Shown here in pieces: positions 1 to 5,262 of a stretch of 8,705 bases of DNA. The DNA lies in contig JAJFHC010000126.1 in assembly GCA_021775835.1 (NCBI GenBank), positions 1 to 8,705 of the forward strand, written 5' to 3'. Each line of letters starts with the position of its first letter. The first letter of the stretch is position 1. Source of the DNA: Hyphomicrobiales bacterium. Lineage in GTDB: Bacteria > Pseudomonadota > Alphaproteobacteria > Rhizobiales > JAJFHC01. The translations under genes were made by a program, and so were the position numbers. The notes under the pieces are model-generated. The model was not told where the DNA came from. It did not search any database and saw only the letters and a list, made by a program, of their open reading frames with translations.

Positions 1-195
1 CTCGATCAGATCTCGTATGTGGCGACAGGCCTGATGTGCCTGCGGTCCAGGTTCGGTAGACACCAGATTACCGTCGGCATCAGTGCCGACCTGACCGCGC
101 ATGAAGACAAAATCTCCGCTCGCCCTGATTGCCTGCGAATAAATTGCCTTGGCGTGGTAACGGGTCTCGTACTTCCTGATGTGTGTCTTTGCCAT
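1..195 (-). CDS. RidA/YjgF family protein, 3' end cut by window edge
   Basis: The first 65 codons of a RidA-family (YjgF/YER057c/UK114) protein are visible; the frame is open to base 1 and the rest lies outside the window. The ATG at 195 is chosen because GGAG (202-205) sits 6 nt upstream. Family-like segments are ASGDFVFMRGQVGTDADGNL (residues 25-44), matching the usual 'sG..vf.rGQvg.d..G.l' pattern, and the QAHQACRHIRDLIE helix (about 52-65). Characterised RidA members hydrolyse reactive enamine/imine intermediates, such as those released by PLP enzymes or amine oxidases, in the cytosol. The catalytic Arg of RidA proper lies in the missing C-terminal half, so deaminase activity cannot be judged. 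The gene follows the Rieske oxygenase by 58 bp on the same strand, so co-transcription and a clean-up role for imine by-products are inferred. Confidence 0.85.
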   Translation of the reverse strand, partial: MAKTHIRKYETRYHAKAIYSQAIRASGDFVFMRGQVGTDADGNLVSTEPGPQAHQACRHIRDLIE

Positions 196-226
196 GATCG
201 TCTCCGCATTTATGCGTTTGAATTTT

Positions 227-251
227 GTCCGTCAACCTGTCGAAGACGGAC
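227..251. repeat. Short inverted repeat between the Rieske and RidA genes
   Basis: GTCCGTC (227-233) and GACGGAC (245-251) form a perfect 7-bp stem with an 11-nt loop, 2 nt after the Rieske stop codon on the minus strand. The minus transcript continues with AAAATTC, not a U tract, so it is not a canonical intrinsic terminator. It may be an intercistronic processing or stability element. A second short dyad, CGCAT-TT-ATGCG (205-216), overlaps the RidA ribosome binding site. Both are seen in the sequence; function is inference and either could be chance. Confidence 0.35.
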
Positions 252-253
252 TG

Positions 254-1375
254 TCAGGTTTCCAGCGGCAAACGGTCGAGTATCCACAATCCCATGGCAC
301 GCACATGATCGTCGCGCCACGACAATGGTCCCGGTTTGTAGAGCACAGAAGACAACGCCTTTTGCTGGCGCTCGAGAATGTCCACGTCTTCACGGCCGAC
401 CTGTTCCCAGCGCTGGTAGTAGGGCTGGGCCTTGGCGTCGAAATCCGGATCTCTGAGAGCCGTTTCAGGGAAGCAACCGCCGATTTCCAGAATCGTGTGA
501 TCATGGGCCAGGGGCAGAACGTTCAGCCACCACAGGGCGTCCTGGGAAACGGCGAACTGACAGGTCGGGTGAATGACGGTGAAATAGGTTCCCTGCCGGG
601 CATCGTCGTCCAATCCCTCGATCGACGGGAATGATGGTGCAGCATCCGGTAAGGTCGCGATGCTGCGGGTACTCAACACCTGCAGGCACCGCCATTGGCC
701 ACGGGTCTCAAGAGAGCGCGACGTCTGGGCACCTACCGAGTCCCGGTGCACGACCCCGGTGTGATACGTCTCCATGGCGTTTTCAAGGATCAGTTTCCAG
801 TTGCACCGGGCCTCGAGTGTTACGGTCCAGCAGTGGCGCATTGTGTCTGGTTTGTGCGATGCCAAACGCTCCGGCAGGTCGCCAAGATGCTCCAGTAAAG
901 CAGGCGCCTCCCGGTTGAAATTGAGAAACACAAAACCGGCCCACCGCTCCATGCGCACAGGCACGAGCCCGTTCTCCACCCGGTCGAAACCTTCGGCATC
1001 CGCCATGTCCGGACAACCAAGCAAAGACCCGTCGGAATGATAACTCCAGGCGTGATAGGGGCAAACGATGCGCCGGCAATTGCCCTCTCCTTCCAACAGG
1101 ATCGACCCGCGGTGCCGGCAGTAGTTGGCAAAGGCCCGCAGGATCCCGTCATCGCCTCGGATCAACAACACGGGTCCGCCAACCGTATCGACCGCGCGGA
1201 AATCGCCGGGCTGCGAGAGGTTTTCTTCGCGTCCGACAAAAAACCAGTGCTTCAGAAAAACATGCTCACGCTCAAGGGTGAATATTTCCGGTGCCGTGTA
1301 AAAACCGGCCGGCATCGCACGCGACCGCTCGAGCGGGATGCGGGCAGCATCGAGTTGTGAGGAGTCCAGGGGCAT
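254..1375 (-). CDS. Rieske [2Fe-2S] oxygenase alpha subunit, quaternary-ammonium type
   Basis: A 373-residue protein with both modules of a Rieske non-heme iron oxygenase. The N-terminal Rieske domain (about 40-150) has CRHRG (C86, H88) and CPYHAW (C105, H108) as [2Fe-2S] ligands. The C-terminal catalytic domain has NWKLILENAMETYH followed by H210, giving mononuclear-iron ligands H205 and H210, with D330 in the GRED helix as the likely third. The residue that bridges Rieske and iron centres, Asp in naphthalene dioxygenase, is Glu here (E202). Known betaine-type enzymes (glycine betaine, carnitine and stachydrine oxygenases) share this Glu. Length is slightly short for the family (about 370-430). 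Expected role: cytosolic O2-dependent hydroxylation next to nitrogen, causing dealkylation. No ferredoxin-reductase partner gene is in the window. The start has only a weak AAGG upstream. It lies between the racemase-like and RidA genes; substrate unknown. Confidence 0.9.
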   Translation of the reverse strand: MPLDSSQLDAARIPLERSRAMPAGFYTAPEIFTLEREHVFLKHWFFVGREENLSQPGDFRAVDTVGGPVLLIRGDDGILRAFANYCRHRGSILLEGEGNCRRIVCPYHAWSYHSDGSLLGCPDMADAEGFDRVENGLVPVRMERWAGFVFLNFNREAPALLEHLGDLPERLASHKPDTMRHCWTVTLEARCNWKLILENAMETYHTGVVHRDSVGAQTSRSLETRGQWRCLQVLSTRSIATLPDAAPSFPSIEGLDDDARQGTYFTVIHPTCQFAVSQDALWWLNVLPLAHDHTILEIGGCFPETALRDPDFDAKAQPYYQRWEQVGREDVDILERQQKALSSVLYKPGPLSWRDDHVRAMGLWILDRLPLET

Positions 1376-1493
1376 GACAGGCCTTGCGCTCGACTATTGA
1401 GACCACGCCGATAATGCATCGAAGATCACCAAACGCAAGCATTGAGAAGCACGAACTGGTACCATGCAAGCCCTCGTCCCGGCGCGGAGCGGG
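1376..1493. other. Spacer between racemase-like and Rieske genes
   Basis: This 118-bp gap on the minus strand has no convincing gene. Just after the racemase stop, CCCG-N8-CGGG can form a short GC-rich stem with no U tract. I see no strong promoter, so read-through transcription into the Rieske gene is likely, though the gap is long for a tight operon. Confidence 0.4.
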
Positions 1494-2576
1494 TTAAACG
1501 GTGTGGCGTTCAACCGCTGCCTCATCCCAGGCGATTCCCAAGCCTGGACCACGAGCCGTCAGACAGCCATCCACGATGACATTGGGGTGGGCCAGCACAC
1601 TACCGGCGATATCCAGGAACTCCAGCCAGTGCGCGCCGGGCGTCACGGCAAGCACATGGGCGCTTGCTTCGACAAAAAGATGACTTGAGATCGGCATTGA
1701 GGCCGCCTCCCCCAGACCCATGGCTTTCAGCCAACCGGTCACGCCACCGATCTTCATGAGATCCGGCATTGCATAATCGCAGGCACCCGCTTCGATGGCT
1801 TTGCCCATGTCGGCGGCGAACCACCAGTTTTCACCGGTCTGAACAGGAACCGGGGACGCTTCGCGCACGCGCGCGTGACCAACAAAGTCTTCCGCAAAGA
1901 CCGGCTCTTCTACCCAATGCAGATCGAACTCCGACAACCGGTCCAACCGGCGAAGCGTTTCCTGAGCGGTTCGCGACTGGTTGTAATCGATCATCAGGGC
2001 CGTGTCGGGGCCAATGATATCGCGTACGCCTGATACCATCTCCACATCACGGGCAAGATCGCCGTCGCCGATCTTGATCTTGATCGCCCGAAAACCCTGC
2101 TCGAGCGAGCGTTCCAGGTCCTTGCGGTCGGCAACCGGATCGACCACGCCATAGCTGTCATAAGCGGGAAGTGGCCTGGCCGTACCTCCGAGGAGTTCTA
2201 CCACGGGCCTGCCTGACGCTTTTCCAAGCGCGTCCCACAACGCCATGTCGATGCCCGACAACGCCATCCCGACAATCCCCTGACGGCCCACCAGACGGAA
2301 GGCGTGCTCAAGGTCGTGGGCACACTGTGCAGGTGCCACCGGCATGCCCACCAGTTGCTCTTCAAGATCCTGGAGAAACCGCTTCAGCGCGCCGAGCATG
2401 ACCGGCTTGTAGCCAAAGATATAGGCCGATCCGGTGATCCCCTGATCGGTTGCGATATCGACCAGAACCAGCGGCGCGCTGGGGATCGGGCCGACCGCCG
2501 TCTTGACCGGCCTTTTCAGGGGTACATTTACCGCGCACGCCTTCATGGATCTGATCGTCGGCACCGGTTCTGTCAT
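1494..2576 (-). CDS. Mandelate racemase-like enolase-superfamily enzyme
   Basis: A 360-residue member of the mandelate racemase (MR) subgroup of the enolase superfamily, full length. Compared with Pseudomonas putida MR as I recall it, every active-site residue is present at a constant +2 offset: base K168 (in IKIK, 166-168), metal ligands D197 (DYNQS), E223 (VEEP) and E249 (GENW), the second base pair D272 and H299 (MPDLMKIGG, SSHLF), and E319. Pocket positions V24, V28, I31, F54, Y56, Y139, S141, L300 and L321 also correspond. The expected reaction is Mg-dependent proton abstraction alpha to a carboxylate, giving racemisation or epimerisation. AAAGGAG (2586-2592), 9 nt before the ATG, is a strong ribosome binding site. 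No mandelate-pathway gene is nearby, so the real substrate may be another 2-hydroxy or 2-ammonio acid. Confidence 0.92.
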   Translation of the reverse strand: MTEPVPTIRSMKACAVNVPLKRPVKTAVGPIPSAPLVLVDIATDQGITGSAYIFGYKPVMLGALKRFLQDLEEQLVGMPVAPAQCAHDLEHAFRLVGRQGIVGMALSGIDMALWDALGKASGRPVVELLGGTARPLPAYDSYGVVDPVADRKDLERSLEQGFRAIKIKIGDGDLARDVEMVSGVRDIIGPDTALMIDYNQSRTAQETLRRLDRLSEFDLHWVEEPVFAEDFVGHARVREASPVPVQTGENWWFAADMGKAIEAGACDYAMPDLMKIGGVTGWLKAMGLGEAASMPISSHLFVEASAHVLAVTPGAHWLEFLDIAGSVLAHPNVIVDGCLTARGPGLGIAWDEAAVERHTV

Positions 2577-2595
2577 CGTCTGAATCTCCTTTCGA

Positions 2596-2639
2596 AATCG
2601 GGCAAGACCCGGTCATTTCAGTCCCTGTCTTGCCCGATT
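2596..2639 (-). terminator. Perfect 13-bp hairpin between transporter and racemase genes
   Basis: AATCGGGCAAGAC (2596-2608) and GTCTTGCCCGATT (2627-2639) form a perfect 13-bp stem with an 18-nt loop, starting 5 nt after the transporter stop codon on the minus strand. The transcript then reads TTTCG, not a run of U, and enters the strong racemase ribosome binding site 3 nt beyond the stem. It could be a leaky terminator, an RNA-stability element at the transporter 3' end, or a switch affecting access to the racemase ribosome binding site. The repeat is certain; its role is inferred. Confidence 0.45.
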
Positions 2640-2644
2640 CAGCG

Positions 2645-3574
2645 TTATGCCGTCCTGGCCCGTGTCTTGCCTGATTGTGTCCAAAAATATTCAAGCGCGA
2701 CGCAAAAACAGATCGCAAAGATGGCCAGCCCCTGCATGGCCGACAATGCATCACCGAGGATCAGGACCGCGAGACAGGCTGCAATGACGGGTTTGAGGAA
2801 GAACAAGTAGTTGGCGCGAGTCATGTCAGGGGCCGCCGCCATGCCACCCAACCAGAGGATCATCGCTATGGTGGTGTTCCAGAAGCCGATGGTCAGGATG
2901 CCGGCTATCTGCTGGGGCTCCTTGTCGAATAGGGACAACGGATTAACCCAGACGCCCCAGAAGGCACCAACAACAACATAGAGGAAAAAGAATCCGATCA
3001 TGAAGGTGTAGGCTGTCATGCGGACGGGACCGTAGGTCTGGATCATCGGTTTTGCCAAAACGATGTAAAAACCACCGATCAGGGCGCAGATCAGTGCCAG
3101 GAAGGTCCCAATGAGCGCATTTCCGCCCAATTGGAGTTCCTCCACGTAACCGTCGGTCAGAAGCAGGATCACGCCGATGAAGGCCCCAAGACCGCTGACA
3201 ATCTTTGGTGCGGTCAGCGGCGTACCGTTGATGACCCGATCCACGAGCACCACGAATATGGGCATCGAGGTCACCATGGTCGCCACTTGCACGACACTGG
3301 CAAAATCTAGAGCCCAGTGAAAGACCAGTTGGCCGGTTGCCATGCCAAGGCATGACAGCATTACGATGCGAATACCGTCGCGTCGCAGGGGCGTCAGGAG
3401 ATCGCGGGCGCCAGGCCAAAGCTGAGTAGCGGCAAACAGGCCCAGGCCACCCAACATAAACCGCCAGACACTGAATTCCGGTCCCGGTGTGTCCGCGACT
3501 TTTGCCACGAACTCACTTGACGCATGACCGCAAACCCCAATGAAACATGCCAGATAGGCAACCCAACCGCGCAT
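2645..3574 (-). CDS. DMT superfamily (EamA-type) transporter
   Basis: A 309-residue, very hydrophobic protein with about ten membrane spans in two five-helix halves (roughly residues 3-22, 33-52, 68-88, 92-112, 122-140, 151-172, 182-205, 220-245, 255-275, 279-297). This is the internal-repeat plan of EamA drug/metabolite transporters. Matching features are the WRF at the second span, the VATMVTSMPIFVVLVDR stretch in the fourth and the RANYLFFLKPVIA segment in the second half. A TTG at 3586 would add four residues. I prefer the ATG at 3574 because GGGG (3581-3584) lies 6 nt upstream, while TTG has no good site. EamA proteins are inner-membrane exporters or importers of small metabolites; substrate cannot be read from sequence. 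Position at the head of the catabolic genes suggests uptake or efflux of the pathway substrate or an intermediate. Confidence 0.9.
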   Translation of the reverse strand: MRGWVAYLACFIGVCGHASSEFVAKVADTPGPEFSVWRFMLGGLGLFAATQLWPGARDLLTPLRRDGIRIVMLSCLGMATGQLVFHWALDFASVVQVATMVTSMPIFVVLVDRVINGTPLTAPKIVSGLGAFIGVILLLTDGYVEELQLGGNALIGTFLALICALIGGFYIVLAKPMIQTYGPVRMTAYTFMIGFFFLYVVVGAFWGVWVNPLSLFDKEPQQIAGILTIGFWNTTIAMILWLGGMAAAPDMTRANYLFFLKPVIAACLAVLILGDALSAMQGLAIFAICFCVALEYFWTQSGKTRARTA

Positions 3575-3586
3575 CCATATCCCCAA

Positions 3587-3678
3587 ACGGTGTTCGTCCG
3601 CCGTGTAATCCGTAACCTATCATGGGTGCAATCAGTCAGCGTGCATAGGGGCCAATCTGCCTGGTGGAAAGTTTTCTC
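3587..3678. other. Leader segment between hairpin and transporter gene
   Basis: About 90 bp separate the stem at 3679-3720 from the transporter start region. I see no ORF with a ribosome binding site and no clear promoter on either strand. If transcription starts near 3840-3900, this is the untranslated part of the operon leader. Confidence 0.4.
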
Positions 3679-3720
3679 ACATATGGACACGCGCCGATCG
3701 AACGGCGCGTGCCCATATGT
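3679..3720 (-). repeat. 18-bp inverted repeat, RNA stem after the small ORF
   Basis: Arms 3679-3696 and 3703-3720 flank a 6-nt loop. Seventeen of 18 pairs are Watson-Crick. The odd position (A3687 opposite C3712 on the plus strand) becomes a G-U wobble in minus-strand RNA but an A-C mismatch in plus-strand RNA. This favours a structure acting in the leftward transcript. It begins 5 nt after the small ORF stop codon at 3726. No U tract follows (GAGAAAAC), so it is not a textbook terminator. Possible roles are attenuation coupled to small ORF translation, an mRNA end stabiliser, or a protein-binding palindrome. Confidence 0.7.
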
Positions 3721-3725
3721 TGTCT

Positions 3726-3821
3726 TCAGTTTCGTTTAACCGGCTCTTTGATGTCACTCCAGAACGGAAAAAACAAGGCGACACCATAAGCTTGCATGTA
3801 GATGTTGAATATCTGATTCAT
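3726..3821 (-). CDS. Possible 31-codon small protein or leader peptide
   Basis: ATG at 3821 and TGA at 3728-3726 define a 31-residue ORF, divergent from the LysR gene and first in the leftward set. Residues 4-21 are hydrophobic and aromatic (IFNIYMQAYGVALFFPFW), followed by a charged tail (SDIKEPVKRN). It could be a single membrane segment or an amphipathic peptide. An AAAGAGAAG stretch just upstream is a moderate ribosome binding site. I do not recognise the family. Evidence that it is real: its position under the LysR operator, the ribosome binding site, and a strong hairpin 5 nt after its stop. Evidence against: 96 nt is easily open by chance. It may be a membrane microprotein partner of the transporter or a leader peptide whose translation affects the hairpin. 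Confidence 0.45.
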   Translation of the reverse strand: MNQIFNIYMQAYGVALFFPFWSDIKEPVKRN

Positions 3822-3875
3822 TGTTCTTCTCTTTGATTTCGTGTTTGTCTGATGAGATAAATGGCATCAAGATCA

Positions 3876-3904
3876 TTGATATACAAACAGTGATATCTTA
3901 CAGT
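3876..3904 (+). promoter_or_regulatory. Candidate promoter of the LysR gene
   Basis: TTGATA (3876-3881), a 17-nt spacer and TACAGT (3899-3904) resemble a sigma-70 promoter (5/6 and 4/6 matches to consensus). Transcription would start near 3911, giving a leader of about 28 nt before the ATG at 3939. The -10 overlaps the first operator half-site, which fits autoregulation. I could not find an equally good minus-strand promoter. Confidence 0.4.
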
Positions 3905-3924
3905 TTGTGTAAGTTTTTCTTACA
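3897..3924. promoter_or_regulatory. Triple half-site operator, probably for the LysR regulator
   Basis: CTTACA (3897-3902), TGTAAG (3908-3913) and CTTACA (3919-3924) alternate in orientation with 5-bp spacers, so half-sites repeat every 11 bp, one DNA turn. This gives two overlapping dyads, the second extended to GTGTAAG-N5-CTTACAC. Placement in the divergent region, 14-42 bp before the LysR start codon, is where LysR-type regulators bind. The half-site pattern is seen; the identity of the binding protein is inferred. A weaker flanking dyad is ACAAAC (3883-3888) with GTTTGT (3903-3908). Confidence 0.6.
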
Positions 3925-3938
3925 CATAAGAGTGCTCA

Positions 3939-4862
3939 ATGAACCGTAGGCTTCCCTCCCTCAACGCTCTGCGTGCCTTCGAGGCCGCCGCCAGACACGT
4001 CAGTTTCTCCAAAGCGGCGGAAGAGTTGTTTGTGACCCATGCCGCCATCAGCCGGCAGATCCGCGAGCTTGAGACCTGGCTCAACGTCAAGTTGTTCAAC
4101 CGCCCCGGCCGCGGCGTTACCCTGACGCCGGCGGGCGAACGATATCAGCGCACTTTGACACCGTTGTTCGACCGCATGGCCTCAATTACAGATGAAATCC
4201 GCCAATCGGCCTCCCACGAACTTACGGTTTCAGTCGAACCCTCGGTGGCATCGCGATGGCTCGTCCCAAGACTCTGGGATTTCCAAGAGAAACACCCCGA
4301 AATTGAACTCAACATCGAGCCGACAGTGGAACTGATCGATTTCCGCAGGCATCAGGCCGACCTGGCCATTCGGTGCGGTCAGGGCGACTGGGACAACGTT
4401 GTCAGCGAGCGCTTGACCGAACTGGTCAGTTTTCCCGTGTGCAGTCCGGAACTGCTCGAAGGCGAAACCATCGAATCGCCGGAGGATCTCGGACGATTCC
4501 CCCTGATCCACGAGGAATCACGCCAATGGTGGAAGGAATGGCTCAACGAGGCAGGTCTCGACGAAACCCTGGCCGAAAAGGGCCCAAAATTTCAGGAAAC
4601 CGGCCTTGCTCTCGACGCGGCCGAACAGTGCATGGGATTCGCACTCGGTGACAATATCCTGGCCGCGGACGCCCTTAAGGCAGGCGACCTTGTACGTCCG
4701 TTCGATATCGATTTACCGGAATGGGGCCTCTATGTCGTGAGGCCGGAGGGATACAAGGAAAATGCAGCTGTTCAAGCCTTTCACGCCTGGCTTCTGGAAC
4801 AGATTTCCCAGACGCCGAAAGCAGACGGAACCGCGCAGGTTGACCGTCAGTCGACGGACTGA
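3939..4862 (+). CDS. LysR family regulator, GcvA type
   Basis: A 307-residue LysR-type transcriptional regulator of normal length. Residues 6-65 form the winged helix-turn-helix, with the classic LPSLNALRAFEAAARHVSFS start, recognition region VTHAAISRQIRELE (32-45) and wing FNRPGRGVTLTPAGERY. Residues about 93-290 form the periplasmic-binding-like effector domain. RWLVPRLWDFQEKHPEIEL (106-124) and DLAIRCGQGDW (141-151) are typical of the GcvA subgroup, whose members often control amino-acid or amine catabolism. The ATG at 3939 gives the exact family N-terminus; the AAGAG upstream is only a weak ribosome binding site. It diverges from the leftward set beginning at 3821, so it most likely controls the transporter-racemase-Rieske-RidA genes and itself in response to a pathway metabolite. 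Its last 16 nt overlap a possible opposite-strand small gene. Confidence 0.93.
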   Translation: MNRRLPSLNALRAFEAAARHVSFSKAAEELFVTHAAISRQIRELETWLNVKLFNRPGRGVTLTPAGERYQRTLTPLFDRMASITDEIRQSASHELTVSVEPSVASRWLVPRLWDFQEKHPEIELNIEPTVELIDFRRHQADLAIRCGQGDWDNVVSERLTELVSFPVCSPELLEGETIESPEDLGRFPLIHEESRQWWKEWLNEAGLDETLAEKGPKFQETGLALDAAEQCMGFALGDNILAADALKAGDLVRPFDIDLPEWGLYVVRPEGYKENAAVQAFHAWLLEQISQTPKADGTAQVDRQSTD

Positions 4863-5002
4863 CGATATTCGGAGATATAATATCCGTCGTGCGATATGTC
4901 TGAGCTAGCCGCATTGAGCGTGCCCGGATCGCCGGTAACAATGGTCCAACCCCATACCGCTGTCACAGCCAGCATGAGAACTGTAAATACTCTGAACTTC
5001 AC
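4847..5002 (-). CDS. Possible 51-codon exported or membrane-anchored small protein
   Basis: A GTG at 5002, with GGGGA ending 5 nt upstream, opens a 51-residue frame. A basic start (VKFR) is followed by a hydrophobic stretch of about 20 residues (VFTVLMLAVTAVWGWTIVTG), then a polar tail rich in Ser, Asp and Tyr. This is the plan of a signal peptide or signal anchor with a short periplasmic tail; no lipobox Cys is present. An in-frame ATG at 5047 would add 15 residues but breaks the basic-then-hydrophobic layout. The 3' end overlaps the LysR gene end head-on by 16 bp. I do not recognise the family. The lack of another gene between 4863 and 5262, the ribosome binding site and the organised N-terminus support it, but a chance ORF is possible. 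Confidence 0.45.
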   Translation of the reverse strand: MKFRVFTVLMLAVTAVWGWTIVTGDPGTLNAASSDISHDGYYISEYRQSVD

Positions 5003-5262
5003 TGCCGTCCCCGCATGTTTTGTTCGTTGCGCCACAATTGCCAACAACTGTGTCGGCGTTTTGGCAAAATCTAGGTTAATGTTGTCCTAACGGACCGCTC
5101 ATCTCGCGTTCATATTGGACACGGCCAGCCATAATTCAAGACCAACCACGTGCTCAATTCACCGATATGCACAGGTATCCCCGCAGAGCCCCTTGAATAT
5201 GATGATTTCCCCAATCGATCAAGCAGAAGGTGATATATTTGCACCTAAATGTAACAATAAGG
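5003..5262. other. Non-coding gap downstream of the DMGDH-like gene
   Basis: About 260 bp without a supported gene on either strand. Small dyads exist: CACAATTG/CAACTGTG (5033-5052, one mismatch, 4-nt spacer), AGGTG/CACCT (5228-5246) and GTAAC/GTTAC overlapping the DMGDH-like stop codon (5251-5266). None has a following U tract, so no intrinsic terminator can be called. The first could be an operator for the small minus-strand ORF, but this is weak. Confidence 0.35.

Noticed and set aside
6..209. 67-codon minus-strand frame at the left edge
   Set aside because: It is another frame of the RidA-family gene, which is the real reading and is open to the edge.
254..1375. Aromatic ring-hydroxylating dioxygenase for an aromatic pathway with the mandelate racemase-like gene
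   Set aside because: Glu at the bridging position and absence of a beta subunit or aromatic-pathway genes favour a betaine-type oxygenase, though an aromatic substrate is not fully excluded.
2304..2810. 168-codon plus-strand frame across the racemase start, spacer and transporter end
   Set aside because: Spans the ends of two clearly coding minus-strand genes and shows no domain.
3394..3690. 98-codon minus-strand frame upstream of and overlapping the transporter
   Set aside because: Out of frame with the transporter over most of its length, Cys/Arg/Thr-rich without family resemblance; its upstream part runs into the hairpin.
3679..3720. Insertion-sequence terminal repeat or attachment site
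   Set aside because: The arms are adjacent with a 6-nt loop, with no transposase or integrase in the window and no target duplication seen.
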